This document shows positions 13,501 to 25,922 of a stretch of DNA of 64,000 nucleotides, one piece after another. Source of the DNA: Gonium pectorale (Eukaryota; Chlorophyta; Chlorophyceae; Chlamydomonadales; Volvocaceae); assembly GCA_001584585.1 (NCBI GenBank), contig LSYV01000034.1:1015626-1079625 (forward strand), read 5' to 3'. The stretch's first letter is position 1. Each line of letters opens with the position of its first letter. A model generated the notes under the pieces. The model saw nothing but the letters and a program-made list of their open reading frames with translations, did no database searches and had not been told where the DNA came from. The position numbers and the translations under genes were made by a program.

Positions 13501-16200
13501 GTCGATGAGCTGTACGGCAACGGCGACGGCAGCGACGGCGAAGAGGACGGCAGCGACGGGGACAGCGATGGGGGCAGCGCCGCCGCCGCCGCGTCCAGAC
13601 CCAACCGGCGGCGCCGCGCCTCCTGGATGGAGCAGGAGGACGCGGACGGCGCCGACGCAGATAGTGCTCAGACGCAGGAGCAGCCGCGGCCTCGGCGGCA
13701 AGTGCGGGCGCCTGCCGCCGCCGCCTCTGTGTCGGGCTGGGCGCCGCCGACGCGGATAGTCATCATAATGCCGCTGCCCGCGTCCGCGCCGGCGCCAGAT
13801 CGGGGCCGTCGTTCCGGCGGAGGTGGCGCCGGCGCCGGCGACAGCGGGAACGAGGCCAGCCCGCGCGGGACCGAGTCGGGCGCGGGCACGCCGCCGGCGG
13901 GGCGCAGCGAGCGGTCGTCCAGGAACGCCCCTTCTGAGACCGCCTCCTCGTCCTACTCGCAACCGCTGGTGTCCAGACGTCGGATGCGCGCTCCTGCGGA
14001 ACCGGAGCCACCCGTGGCGGTGCCGGCAGTACAGCCGGCGGCGACGGTGGATCCGCCGCCGGCGTCGGCGGTGGCCACTGGCGGGGCGGAGATTGCGCCG
14101 GAAGCTGCGGCGGTGGGACCGGCCGCAGGTGCTTGGGCCGCGGGGTCGGCCGGCGGCAGCGCACCCGGCGTCGGCGCCACCGGCGCGGTGGGCGCGTCCA
14201 TGAGCGGCAGCTTCTCTGCGGCGGCGGCTGCCGCCAAGGCGCCTTTCCGGCCGGCGGGAGGCGCCGGATTGCAGGGCCGCACAGTGTCTTCTTCGCCACG
14301 CAGGGCCGCGGCGCTGGAGGCGGCCCCGCCGCCGGCGCCACCAGCGCCGATACCAGCCACGACCGACCCGTGGGCGGCGGCTGCGCCGCCGCCGCCGCCG
14401 CCGGCAGCGGGCGAGCCGGCGCAAGGCCCGTCCACGAATTATCGCCCCCCCGACGAGGGGCGCGTGGAGTGGTCCTACCACAACCCGCACTTTGTGGACA
14501 AGCCCGCCGCCAGGGCCACCCGAACCGTCGGGACCGGCGATGGGCCCCTCTCGCCCATCCCCGTGACGCCGCCGCCGGCTTCTGCCATCTGGATATCGGC
14601 GGCGGCAGCGGCTGCAGCCTACTCCCCAGAGACACCCGAGACGGCGACGACCGATGCCGCCAGCGCCGCCGCCTCCGCGGTCGCCGCCGGCGGCGGCGTC
14701 ACCGCCGCCAGTCCTTCCGACGCAACGAGCGCCGTCATCGTCGGCGGCACCTGGGCGACGGCGACGGCGACGGACAAACCGCTGCCTGCTGACGGCGCCG
14801 CCGCCGGGCCGACGGTGCCGCCGGGAGGCGTCGGACCCATCGCCGCAGCGGCCATCGGCCCCACGGAGGGCGCCAAGATCATGGGGGGAATGTGGGCGAC
14901 GCGCGTCAGCCAGGCGACCCGGCCCGACAGCCTGGCGGAGCATGGCGACGGCAGCGGCCGCCGCAGCCGCCGCGGCAGCCACCTGGCCAGCGGACCCGTC
15001 TCCGGCGCCGCCAGCGCCTACCTGTCCCTGCCTGGCAGCCGGGGCGGCAGCAATGACGGCGCCGCCGTTGATGGCGACGACGGCGGCGGCGGCGGTGGCG
15101 ACGCGGCGGCGGCGGTCGGCGACGTGATGGCGTCGGCAGGCATCCCGCTGCTGATCTTGCAGTCCGGTTCTGACGAGGCCGCTGACGGCGCCGGCGGCTC
15201 GGCCTTCTTAACGCCGCTGGCATCCTCCGCTGGCGAGCAGTCCGGTCTGCTCCCCGCGGCGCAGCCGCCGGGCAGCAGCCCGTCGCCGCTGTCGGCGGCG
15301 CGCGTCTCCGGCCCGTCGCCGTCCCGCCTGTCCCGCGTTTCCTCGGCCACGGACGTCCGATCCGGAGGCCTCCCCTTCCCCATAGCGCTTCGGCCCGTGT
15401 CCATTCCGTCCCCATCTGCGGCGGGCAGCACGGGGAGTCCCAGCCGCTTCGGCCCCTCGAGTCCCTCCAAGCCGCTGACCGGGCTATCGCCGACCGTCAG
15501 CATCCGGGTGCCCGGGCTGCCCACGGGCCTGGCTCGTACGCCCGGCCTGCCGCCGGGCCTACCCCGCCCGCAGCCGCCCTCGGGCGGCGTCGGCTCGTAT
15601 ATTGCGGCCATCAGCAGCGGCGGTGGCGGCAGCGGACCGCTGACGGCACCGGCGGCGGCGGCGGTAGCGCGCGGCGGTAGCTTCCGCCGCGTCAGTGGCA
15701 GTAGTAGCGGAGATGGCGGCGGACCGCCGGCGGCGGCAGCAGCAACGGCGGCGGCGGCGGCGGCGCCTGGCGGCGGCTCCCGACGTGCCAGCGGCGGCTA
15801 CAGCCGAGCTGACGCGGCATACTTTACGGGCATGGGCGGGGTGGCGGAGATGGCGGGGCGGGGTGACGAGGAGCAGGGTGTCTTCGGACAGAGCCTGCGC
15901 GAGCGATATGCGGGGCCGGGGTCGGGCGTGGCGTACAGCGCGGTGACCGGGAGGGGCTTCCGGCGCAGCAGCGGGGGCGGCAGCGCCGCGAGCGGGTACC
16001 GCTCTGGGCTGTCCTCGGGCGGCGCTACTCCCGCTCTCAGCAACCAGTCGTCGTTTAAATCGGCTGGCTCGGACTCGGGCCAGGAGCAGCAGGGCCAGGG
16101 CCGGGGTGGCCGAGGGCCTGGCGAAGGCGTGGGCAGCGTGGGCGGTGGTGGCGGCAGCAGCAGGCGGCAGAGTGGGTCGGGAGCTGCACACAAGCCATAG
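7558..16200 (+). CDS. GRDP-like protein with DUF1399 repeats and a long low-complexity tail
   Basis: Seven exons (7558-7720, 8022-8242, 8998-9590, 10121-10181, 11344-11515, 11869-12352, 13350-16200) give 1,514 residues with all phases consistent. Two DUF1399-type units are visible. The first has YEGCWLPLLA (residues 70-79) and VPPLDVALAWLLHR (98-111), then SDCE. The second has RYCRFLMLQ (from 326) and CVPTTDIALMWVAHM (342-356). These match plant glycine-rich domain-containing proteins, whose biochemical role is unclear. Between them lies a Gly-rich insert (about 180-290). The last exon encodes some 950 residues rich in Ala, Gly, Ser and Pro with no domain I recognise beyond an initial RFWDFKHLPHSDCHPYWRKL block. 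Intron 4 contains a minisatellite and an N gap, but VPTT joins DIALMW exactly as the family requires, so no coding exon seems lost. The exon 2 donor (8243) is the least certain junction. Confidence 0.82.
10182..10440 (+). repeat. G-run-rich intronic repeat
   Basis: The start of GRDP intron 4 is a degenerate tandem repeat of gggggcggccaggcggggg-type units with runs of 5-10 G. The plus strand therefore has dense G-tracts that could form quadruplexes in DNA or pre-mRNA. It begins directly after the 5' splice site. Confidence 0.7.
10721..10920 (+). repeat. 16-base minisatellite in GRDP intron 4
   Basis: About twelve near-identical head-to-tail copies of a 16-base unit, ggctggagggccacrg. Variation is mostly one A/G position. 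A 16-base period breaks any reading frame, which agrees with an intronic location. Confidence 0.93.
10995..11269. other. CG-dinucleotide tract running into an assembly gap
   Basis: Alternating c/g with interspersed n (10995-11040) becomes a clean (CG)n run to 11079, then 190 consecutive n to 11269. The pattern suggests a long CG tract that sequencing or assembly could not resolve. The true length is unknown. It lies in GRDP intron 4. Confidence 0.95.
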
Positions 16201-16455
16201 GGGGCGTGAATGTTGCCGGTTGGGTGTTCTCGCTTGTTGCTCCGTGGTCTCCACGGTTTGTCGTATACCAGCGTGCCTGCAAGTGCCTATGTGCATTGTG
16301 TTTCATGCGACAGGACAATTGCAACATCAACTGCGCCTGAGCTTTATCATTATCGAACCCAGAGGCGCTCTTGCGTCTTGGTTTACATGAACCTTACGAA
16401 ATTGTGATTGCCTGGGCCCGCGACATGCTATGATCTAATAAATAGAGCTGCCAAG

Positions 16456-17596
16456 ATGCAGAGCGGCGTTCAGCGGGCGCTGCCCGCAGCATCGCCGATT
16501 CTTTCAGCCTTACTGCCGGGCCTCTTTTCGATGCAATGCCGCACCGCCGTCTACACCTCTAATGTTATGGACGAAACGCGCGCCAAGCGCATCACGGACC
16601 ACTTTCGGTACATGAAGGAGCGCAAGCAATACCGCCTGGCGCTGCACGACCTCTTTGGCAAGTGGCGCGGCGAAATCACCGCTCAGCAAGCGAAGGAGGC
16701 TGATGCTCAGAAGCGGCAGAGGGCCGAGCGTGACAAAGAGCACGCCGAGCTGATGGAGCTGAGGAGGGAGAAGGCCGCAGCGTCGCTGCAGGAGCAGATC
16801 AAAAAGGCGGAGCTAGATCAAAAACTGGTGAGTAGGACCGGCGGGCTGGAGCTAAGGGCCGGGGCTGGTTGGGGTGGGGGAAGGGTAGGCCGCGGCGGAG
16901 GTAACGGAGCTTGCTGTTACGCGCGCGATCCCACATTTGTGATCAAGCTGGGTTAGAACTCTCCAAAGCTGTGCGGCGCAGGGGCGTGGCAGGGGAGTGG
17001 CCCTGCTGTCGGCATTCAGAGGTCCTTCGTACACTCTCCCTTCCCTCTCCCCACCCGCAGGCTCAGCTGCAGCTGCAGCGGGCCATGCGGCTAGAAGCGC
17101 AGCTCAAGCGCCGAGAGAAGCGGAGAGCCGACAGGTATACACGCTGCAGGACACTCTGCTGTTGTGGTTGGGCCCTACCCTAACTCTCCCCTGCTGACTG
17201 CGCACATGCCGTCCACTGCACGCTGCATGACTGGCAAAGCTGGGGGGGCCGCATGCGTCGCAGTAGCACCTCTGTCCATGTGCGTGTATATGTACGACCG
17301 CCAGAGCGAGGATGCGTGCCGATGCGCCCTGCTCCTTGGCCAATAGTACTTTTCCGTGCGCCACGTCGCTCTTCCGTACGCCATTACACAGCATCTCCCG
17401 CGACGCAGAACGACAACGCGTTCCCTCCCTGACTCTGTGTGTTCCCGTGCAACCCCATCGCAGGCAGCAGCAGCTGCTGGAGGCGAGCCGGCGATGGATC
17501 CGGCACGACGAGCTGGAGGCAGCCATCAACCGGGCGATGGACAACCCGGAGCCCTTCGGCTTCATAACCTCGCTGCCCGTGCGCCAGGGCGTTTGA
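16456..17596 (+). CDS. mS26-like mitochondrial ribosomal small-subunit protein
   Basis: Three exons (16456-16827, 17061-17134, 17464-17596) give 192 residues with phases 0 and 2 matched. The first ~40 residues are rich in Ser, Ala and Leu with Arg and suit a mitochondrial presequence. A highly charged helix rich in Lys, Arg, Glu and Gln follows (about 45-155). The end, RWIRHDELEAAINRAMDNPE then FGFI, resembles the C-terminus of animal mS26 (an NFITRENLE-type block followed by a short YNWAI-type end). mS26 is a structural protein of the mitoribosome small subunit. The fit rests on this C-terminal pattern and the overall layout. Start 16456 is chosen because the upstream in-frame codons lack an ATG. 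Confidence 0.62.
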
Positions 17597-19181
17597 GCCG
17601 CAGCCGCGTCAGCGCGGACCAGCTCGGTCGCGGCCAAGCGCACCCATCTGGGGGGTGCATAGAAGACGCTCGTGGTCGCGCTGTGCGTGTTGCGGCAACG
17701 CCGCACCGCGGTGGCGGCGGCAGGGCGCACGGGACGAGCCGATACGTTCCGGGTAGGCGCTATATATTGCAGAAGCCTACGCGCTCTAGCTCCAGGCGAG
17801 TTACGGTGTGAGTGCTTTCTCAGGAGGAGGGCGATGCAAGCGCTTCAGCGCGCATTGGCCGACCGCTTGGACCAGCCGCGGTGATGCGGCGCGGGGCGGC
17901 GGGGCGGGCCCTTCTCGATGGCGGCGCGTGGGGTAGATCTGGGCAAGCTGTGCTGCGCGGCTTTCGCCGCGCTGTGTGGCGCGAGGAACCGGTGCCGCGG
18001 GCTGGGCTGGCCGGTGCCGCGGCATGCGTTGTCGGGTGGAGTTAGGTAGGGTGGAGGTGCGCAAGGTGTGGTGCGGTAGAGGCGGCGTGGCGCACCCGCA
18101 TATGGTACATGCTTATCGGTCGCAGAGCCGACCATTGGTTGAATGGCCGCTGGCGGGGTGCCGTATGCCACGAGCAGACGGGGCCGAATGCCACGTAGTT
18201 GAGGCCGGACAGGGATTGTTGCCGGGAGCCCCGGAACAAACACAGGAGGTGCAAGCACATGCTGCGGTATGTTACGATACAGCAGGTGCGCACATCAGCC
18301 TAGGACGCAGTCCAATGAAGAATGAACCGCAGCGGGCGTTTGCGGACAGCAGGGCCGGACGCCCGTGTGCGACTGAGGCTTGGTGCAGATTCGTGGAAGG
18401 GCGCTGGCCTAAGCTTTCGTTAAGGCTACGTACGGGCTCCCAACTAGATGCCTGCATGGTATGGTGTTATTGTCCTGGTTTGCTGGCATGCCGCTGCCTA
18501 CCATGCCGTAGCAGTCACAACCCAGAGCGGTCGGAGCACAGCGTCCCAGCCGGCAAGAAAGGTCCTGGGCAGAGGAGAACAATTCACACACCATTCTGCC
18601 GCGGTCCATGTGATTGTGGACTTGCGGTATACCAACCCCATTTCCGGAGTGCCGCATCCTCAGACCGCCGCTGAGTCCCCTACAGCGACGCTAAACGGAG
18701 CGCGGCCGCATCTCGCCTCCCGAACGCGCCTTTTGCCTTCCTACTGTCGGGCTTGCACTCGGGCCGCCAGCCAACCGGTGCCCCCGGCCTCTTTCACCGT
18801 AGCGGAAAAAAGCCTCAATCCCGGTCCACTGCGAGCATCACTGCGATGAGTCATTCCGACGTGCGCGCTTCCCGCCTCGGCACTGGTCGCCAACGCGAGC
18901 GATGCCCCGTTTGCCAACCTCGTAGGCGCCGCCGGGAGTCGCGCCCGGCCTTAGTGGGCTCCCAGCCTGGGGACACCTGCGGCCCTGGCACGGGCACCAG
19001 CCATGCCCAGGCCTAGCGCGGAGCGCCGCTGCGAGCCCGGCCGGCACGGGGCGGGGCCGGCCGGCAGCCGAACCGTGCAGAATGCAACGCGGAATGGCAG
19101 ATGGAAACCGCATCTGCGGTTTACGTCTGTCATTGGTGTACAAGGCAAATCGCAGGGTTGCCTTGTACATCAGCTGCGTCT
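17597..19181. other. Intergenic region between convergent genes
   Basis: Lies between the 3' ends of the mS26-like gene and the ODA10 homologue. I see no gene, no strong repeat and no TGTAA word close to either stop. Open frames such as 17976-18674 lack motifs and biased composition and are treated as chance. Confidence 0.5.
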
Positions 19182-22100
19182 CTACGAGTCGTGACGCAGT
19201 GTGGCGTACATGGACTCCAGCATGTCCGCCGCCTTGGGCAGCGAGGTGATGAGCTTGTAGGCGCCCAGCAGCCGCTGCTCGATCTGTGGTGGAGGGCGGC
19301 GGGGCGGGACTTGCGGGCGGAAGCGGAGGTGCAGATGCGGGACAGCGCATCGGAGAGCAGCTGGGGCAGTGACGGCACGGTGACCGGAATGGGAGCGGGC
19401 CGAGCTACTAGGCACGTGCCATTGTCAAGGGGAAACGGGTGGCGCCACAGTAACACGGCGATGTCCTGCCCGCTTCGCTGTCAAAACGCAAAAGCTACCA
19501 TGCTGGGATGAGCTCCTGGGGAGAGATTGAGTGGACAACTGGTACGCCCTCTTACGTACGCCACCGAGTTGGTATGCGAAGCGTCTTCACCCCTGGACGA
19601 CTCACGTGCGCCAGCACCTCCACCGCCGTCTCGTCCTCGAGCGGCACGTTGGGCGGCCCGCCAGGAGGCGGTGGCAGCGGCGACACCATGGCCGCCAGGT
19701 GCTCCAGCCCGCTGCGCAGCTGCGCCCAGCCGCGCTGCGCCGCGTCCAGACCCTCGGAGGCGGAGTCCGCGCGGGCGGTGGCGTCGCGCAGCTCCTCCTG
19801 CGCAAGCGGGGACAAGGGAAGGAAGACAGGGGTTTAGGCCTTTGGGTGGAGAGTTAAGGGCTTGGGGCCATGTGGCCCGGTCCGTGCCTGCATCGGAGGG
19901 CAAGCAGCTGGCCTGCACTCCCTCCGCTCCTTGACGGGTATCCTCCCGTTGGGGTTCGCCCGGAGGCGCCTCACAAACTGCTGACCATGAATGTCAACGG
20001 GATTCTTTCACACAGGCACTTCAATCGTGTGTCGTCCCATGGCCTTCTCTCTTCCTCCGTTACTTTAGCCCCACCTGCCCCAGCATCCCCATCTTCCTCC
20101 TCCTGTGCTTGAGATGTCGACAGTCACCCGTCGCCTTCTTCTTGCCGTCAGCAAACGACAAGCAAACCCTGCCCATACCATCCTCCCCTGCCCTCGCCTC
20201 CCCACCTCCCAACCAACACACCAGCGCAACTCCCCGACCGCACGTCCAGGCCCCCGCCAACGGTCCACGCCTAGACGCCCCCCGTCGCCCTTCCCCACCT
20301 GTGCCTTGTCCATCTGTTTCTGGGTCGACAACTTGCCGCCTCCCCGCAGCTCATCCCGGTGAGAGCGCAGCACCTGGCGGCAAGGTAAAGGCCGATGGGA
20401 TGGCGAAGGGGATTGAGGTCGACACGGGCAACATCCCGCTCATCAAGACGTGTATTTGCAGCTCATGCCGCACGCTGCGCCTTCTCCTCAAGTTCCACAT
20501 CCCGGAACCCACCCACGTGCCCACCACATAACGCAGGCTGCACCACAGGGCTGCACCAATGCAAGTCGCTCCAGCGCCTGCACCAGCGGCAGCTTCTGCG
20601 CCTCCGCTTGTGCACCACCGCTTATGCATCACCGCATGCGAGCGCTCACCAACACAGCAGCCACTCCCCCCCGTCCCCTCCCCTCATCGCCACCCGTCCC
20701 ACCTCCAAAGCCCGCCCCGTCTCCCTCCCGCCCCAATGTTGTGTGCTTTGCCCCACCTCCAGCTCTTGTACGAGAGAGAGCTTCTGCGCCACCGCCTGCG
20801 AGTGCATGGACACCAGCCGGCCGTACGACTCCTGCTGCGCCAACAGCCGCGCCAGTAGCTCCGAAACCCGTCGCACACCCGTGATGCGGCACAGCCGTAC
20901 GATCAGGTCGCGAGCGGTGATGTCCTCGTCCAGCTCTGAAGCCGACGCCTCGGCGGCGGCGGCGGCCGCCGCCGTCGGCGGCGAGGCCGAGGCGGCGCCG
21001 CCAGCGGGTGTTGCGGCCCCGGAGGCTGCCGCTGAGGTGGGGCTGGAGGTGAGGGGTTGGAACTGCTTTTGCAGAAGCACGCGGTTGGTCTGCTGCAGCG
21101 TGGCAGCCTGCGGGGCGCGGCGACGGGCCGGGAGGGAGATCCAGCGTTCGCACCCTCGTAAGCTGTCTGCGCTCAAGACGGCGATGCAGGCCCGACTTGG
21201 CGTTGAAGAACAAGCCCAGCATGCCGTGCGCACAAGGTAGTAGCTTTGAATCGCACTTGCAAACTTTACCATACTTCAGCTGCGCACAAAGAACGGGTGT
21301 CAAGCGTGGGAGGGAGCTGAATTACCTTGTCCCGCATCTCTGCCAGCACCTTGGCCCTCCTCGCCCGCCCCGCCGCCACCTCCGCCTCCATGGCAGCCAG
21401 GGCGGACCGCGAGGCCTCTTTCGCCGCCGCCACCTCCCGGCCGGAGATCGTGGCGGCCTGGGGAGGAAGCAAACATGCGACATAAGGGGCAAAATAAGTA
21501 GCACAGCAGACGTACATCTTAGTGACACAGCAGCACGGGGACAGTAGGTTCAATATGCGTGACGGCGTGATAAACATGTCTAGGTATGCGAACGAGCTAC
21601 TACAAAGAGCAACGTCTACCCGCATTCGACCCAACAAGAAACCCCAAAGAACTATTGGGACAGCGTGTGCGACGCACGCTGAAATCGTTGACCTTGTTGC
21701 CAGGAGCACAAGGTGCGATCTTCGAGGAGCAGGTCATGGCGAATATGTCACTGTGGCTGTCTGCAGCGGGCAGGACCGTGTCCCCACCTGCAGCGAGGAC
21801 TGCTTGGTAGCCCGCTGCTCCTGCAGCGCCTTGATGCGGCCCTCCAGCAGCGGCTCCTCGGCGCGGAGCTTCTCCAGCACCTGGATTGGGACGAGGACGG
21901 AAAGGGGGCTTTGAAGGACATAGGTTTCTTGACAACGGGCTGGTATCCAGCAGCACTCTTCCGTTGGGTCGCGGGTGTTGGGGCACCAAGGTGGTGGCAT
22001 CCGCCAGGGGGGCGCGGGTCGCCCGAATAATATACCTCGAAGCGGCCGCGAAGACCTCGCCCCAATCGCCCCGTACCTGGAAGCCACTCCACTGGCAAGC

Positions 22101-24530
22101 CGCCCAACCGCCCCACGACATGGCACGCGCCGTACATCGGCACAAGTACGCTCCCGTACTTCGCCCCGTACCTGCTCGTACGTCTTCCGTATGCTGTATG
22201 CCTCGTTGGCCTTTATTGTCGCCTTGTCGAGGCGGTTCTGCAGCTGCCGCAGCTCCCGCGCTGCCGGGCTGTTGGCGGGTAGCGACGCGGCGGCTGCGGC
22301 GATGATGGCGCTGCTGGCGGCGCTGCTGACGCTGGCGTTGAGGGCGACGGAGGAGGCGCCCGAGGCGTGGACAGAGGGATGGGAGGAGGCGTGCACGGGG
22401 CTGACGCCGGCGGGCGGCAGCGCGGCTGCGGCTGCGGCGGGAAGTGCCGCGGCGGCGTCCGGGGGCAAGGCTGCGGCCGCGACCTTGGCGAGGTCCTGGG
22501 TTTTACCGTTGGGTGGGTCAGGAAGGGGCGAGGGGAAATAATTACTTGCTAGCTCTTGAAAGGCCAGAACGCGGACAACCGCTGTCAGTACGGCAACGAG
22601 ACGCTTGCAACTGTGCAAGGGTGGTGCGGCGCAGGGTGGTGCCGTATGTGGGGCCCTGGCTGCGTGGCGACGGGGTCCTGTGCATCATTGCCCCGGTCAG
22701 GCCCCGACGAGCGCCAACCCCAGATGGCCCCCGAATGCGGATGGCGTTGCAGCGGCTCACCTTGAGGCTGTCATGCAGGTTATCCAGCTTCTGGAGCGCC
22801 GTCTTCTTGTCCTGGAGGGGGCAGGAGGCGGGGCGCTAGGGTTTGAATGGCTGCAGCGAGGTCAGGCGGCGAGGGAGGCAGAGAGCGTGGGCACCAAGGA
22901 GAGATCCGAGGTTAGGATTCCTGCCGCTTCTCTGCGCTGCAAGTGCCCGTCAGGATGCAAACAAACCCTTACAGTTGCTCACCTTGCCGGCCAGCAGCTT
23001 ACGCTTTGTAATCAGCCATAGCGGGTTGCATGCCAGTGCCCGTGGGCATGCGCTGCCTGGCGGGACCCTTCCACACCCGCCGCGCCTGCCGCCGCACAAC
23101 CTCCCAACGAGCGAGCCACGCCGCACACCCCGGACCCAGCCGCAGCACCTGACCTTGATCACTTTGTCGTACGCTCTCCGCAGCTCGTGCACCTGCCGCT
23201 CCAGCCGCTCCACAACCCGTTCGCCGTCCGTGGCGGTCCCCTGCTTGCACTGCTCCGGGCAAGCGGTATAGGGTCACGGGACGACATGACCAGGCGAAAG
23301 ACACACGGCATACGAGCAGTGGTAGCGTAGCTGCGGCTGATGGCCTCCGCCGGAGCCGCCGCCGTTACCAGTGCCCTGGTCCTGCTGAGCACAGGTGCTG
23401 GTGCGCTGCGACCAGCGGTCACCACCCAGCCTGAACAGCCGCTTCGCTCACCTGCAGCTCGTTGCTGCCACCCCGCCGCGCCACCTCCGCGGACAGCTCT
23501 TTATTCTCCTACGTGGGCCCGGGCGGCGAGCCCATAAGCATGTATGGGGAAAGCAAGTGGGCCGAAGGGGCGAAGCGCGCGGAGCTGATGATGTGGCTGC
23601 GGAGTGGCTGAGAGGGCACAACATGAGGATGGGCATATGCAAGCGATCCATCGTGCACAGCGACGGGGCAAACACGTTTGCGGTCGCCACGGCTGTCCTG
23701 TCGCCCGCGGCACCGCTGCCAAGTTGCTCCCGGGAAGTAGCTCCCGGTTCCGAAGAGGCCAACTCCATCCATCCAAGCCCCGCCACCCCGCACCTGCTTG
23801 AGCCCCAGGAGGGTGTTCTTGTTCTGCTTGATGGTCCATTGAGCAGTCTCCTGGCTGGCCTTCAGCTCGTCCTCTACGAGCGCGTGGGAGGAGGAATGAA
23901 GTTTGAAAGGGGGCGGTTCCGGAGCAGCGGCGTGCACACCGTTCGCGCTGACAAGCAGAGGCATATACGGGTGTACGGCTGTTTGTCGAGAAGCCCAAGG
24001 CCGTCACCAAGGCCGTCACCAGCACCAACAACAACGACGCGTGCAAGTTTGGATGGTGCACGCGAACAGGAAGGCGGCTTAGGCTGCCTCCATTCACGAC
24101 AGCCAACCTCCGCGTCGTGCCGCACAGTGGAGTCCTTGCCACTGCGCGGACGCCACACCCGGCGAACGCAGCCATGTGACATGCTGCAGTCTATGGATAT
24201 GGATCGGCTAATGTTTGAGTCAGCTGCCGTGTCACCCGCTCGCACGGCGCCAACACGCCCCACGCATGCACAGCTGTGCCACTGCCCACCTAGCTGCTCC
24301 AGCCGCTCCTGCAGTTGCGCCACCACCTCCGTCCCGGCATCAGCTCCTCCTCGACCAGAGCTGCTGGCATGCGTCCCTGAGCGGGTCGCGGCGACCGATG
24401 CGCCCCGTGCCGCGTCCTTTGTCGGAGTGCCGGCGTTTCGCGGGATGCTAGGCGGCCGCGTGGAAGATGCTGAAGCGTTCGTCGTTGGAGCACGAAGGCC
24501 GGTCCCAGCGGTGCTTCTGTGGCTGCTCAT
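19182..24530 (-). CDS. Outer dynein arm docking factor ODA10 / CCDC151 (ODAD3) homologue
   Basis: Thirteen minus-strand exons: 24290-24530, 23794-23873, 23452-23508, 23154-23249, 22983-23003, 22761-22811, 22172-22495, 21788-21880, 21326-21457, 20757-21107, 20299-20373, 19606-19797, 19182-19283. They give 604 residues; human CCDC151 has 595. Diagnostic blocks in the right order are QWTIKQNKNTL (92-102), ENKEL, RQLQNRLDKATIKANEAYS (in exon 7), TGVRRVSELLARLLAQQESY (exon 10) and GLEHLAAMV (exon 12), ending in YKLITSLPKAADMLESMY. The protein is almost all coiled coil apart from two Ala-rich inserts (exons 7 and 10). In Chlamydomonas and animals it helps assemble outer dynein arms on cilia. The exon 4 acceptor has close alternatives (23249 or nearby AGs). 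Exon 5 is only 21 bases. Confidence 0.88.
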
Positions 24531-25922
24531 TCTCCTGCTACATGGGGACCCCTGAGCGGTCCGCGGTCACGTCCGTCTATCAATCGCTCAGTCTCTTGAT
24601 GCCATTCCAAATGTATTCTAAGCGCACATTAGTCAAAACCGCAAGTCTGGCCCTGACTCTTCGCTATGCTTCCGTCTTCCAAAATATTCGGGCTTGACGA
24701 TGCTGCTTAAAAACGTCTCTTACAGCAACATGTAATATAAGGAGAGCCGCTTGCTAATAAGAGAGGTGAGTTTAGCAGCCCTTTGCGTCGCAGGCAGTTG
24801 TATGAGAATGTTCATAGGACAATATGTATTTATGCAAAAAGTTTATAAGAGGACTACATACACTGCACGTCTGCCGTACGATTGTGTATGTACGTGTCAA
24901 CGCAAATCTTGACCCGTCATAATGGCCTCGGCTCCGAGCATGATTCTCAGTTACAGAGACCCCCGCACTGGTCAGATTCAGCCTTGATGGCGCTTGGATT
25001 CAGCTTGGCAGTGCTTGGGGCCAATAGGTGGGGGCGCGGGGTGCACAGATGGACTGCTGAGAACTGTCCACCGCCATCCAGCCGCTGCAAATGGCCCAAA
25101 GTTCAGTGCATTGTGCGCACATGTTGCGCTGCACCATAATCTCATGAAAGTTTGCGGCTCTGGGAGTGTCCGAAGACGGGATGGGGAGCTCGCCCAACGA
25201 GAGGGCTGTTGGGAGCTCTCCTGTTCCCAACAGCCCTCTCGGTGGGTCGGTCAGTGTGCTTTTCCATCTGGCAGATCGCACTGAAGAAGCGCATCATGCG
25301 CTCCGCCTATCTCAAGGGACAGTGCAAGCCATCACAAGTAATGCTGCGACGCTGCTGGGAGCTGCATGCGGCAGCAGTGGAGTAAAGCGCGCGCCTTCGC
25401 AGTCGCGAGGGCGCTGTATATGCTGCGATGCACGTGGCTCAAATTCATAAAGATGCCCTTGGCGGAGAGGCAATCGTGTCGTGGTCATGGTCACGCCTCG
25501 TACGGCGGGTCCGAGAGAGGGCTCTGTATTGGCGACTCCAAGGACGGGCCGCCTAGACGGCCCGCCCTAGTGCTGCCCTGACCCGCCGCGCTGTGCTGCT
25601 GCCCCGCCGAAGCGCACCGTCGTCTCACTAGGTCGCATTCAGTCACCGTCAGCGAGTTCAGGAACTTCCATCGGCATTGGCGACCAGGCACACGCGCCTG
25701 GGCAGCCCGCGCTGGCGCAAGCGTAACTCGCTCCGCCGCTTCGCCGTCAAGCAGAAGTGCGCGTTTCTGCGCGAGACGGGCCTTCAATCCTTTCGCGCAA
25801 CCGTCGTGTGAGGCCACGCCACGATTCAGGCTTCCAGAACCGCCCCGCCGCGGAGCACGGCGAGCGCGCTTACGTCCCCGGGAGTGCCACCTAGCAGTTA
25901 GCCCACCACCGCTACTTTCGCC
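24531..25922. promoter_or_regulatory. Divergent intergenic region, ODA10 and ubiquitin-like gene
   Basis: Must hold the 5' flanks of both outward-reading genes. The ODA10-proximal half (about 24570-24900) is AT-richer than its surroundings. A 17-base perfect hairpin lies at 25198-25241. I see no further gene and name no promoter element. Confidence 0.45.
25198..25241. repeat. Perfect 17-base inverted repeat (hairpin)
   Basis: Arms at 25198-25214 (cgagagggctgttggga) and 25225-25241 are exact reverse complements, with a 10-base loop. No T-run follows, and this is a nuclear genome, so a bacterial-type terminator does not apply. It could be a small inverted-repeat element remnant. Confidence 0.85.
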
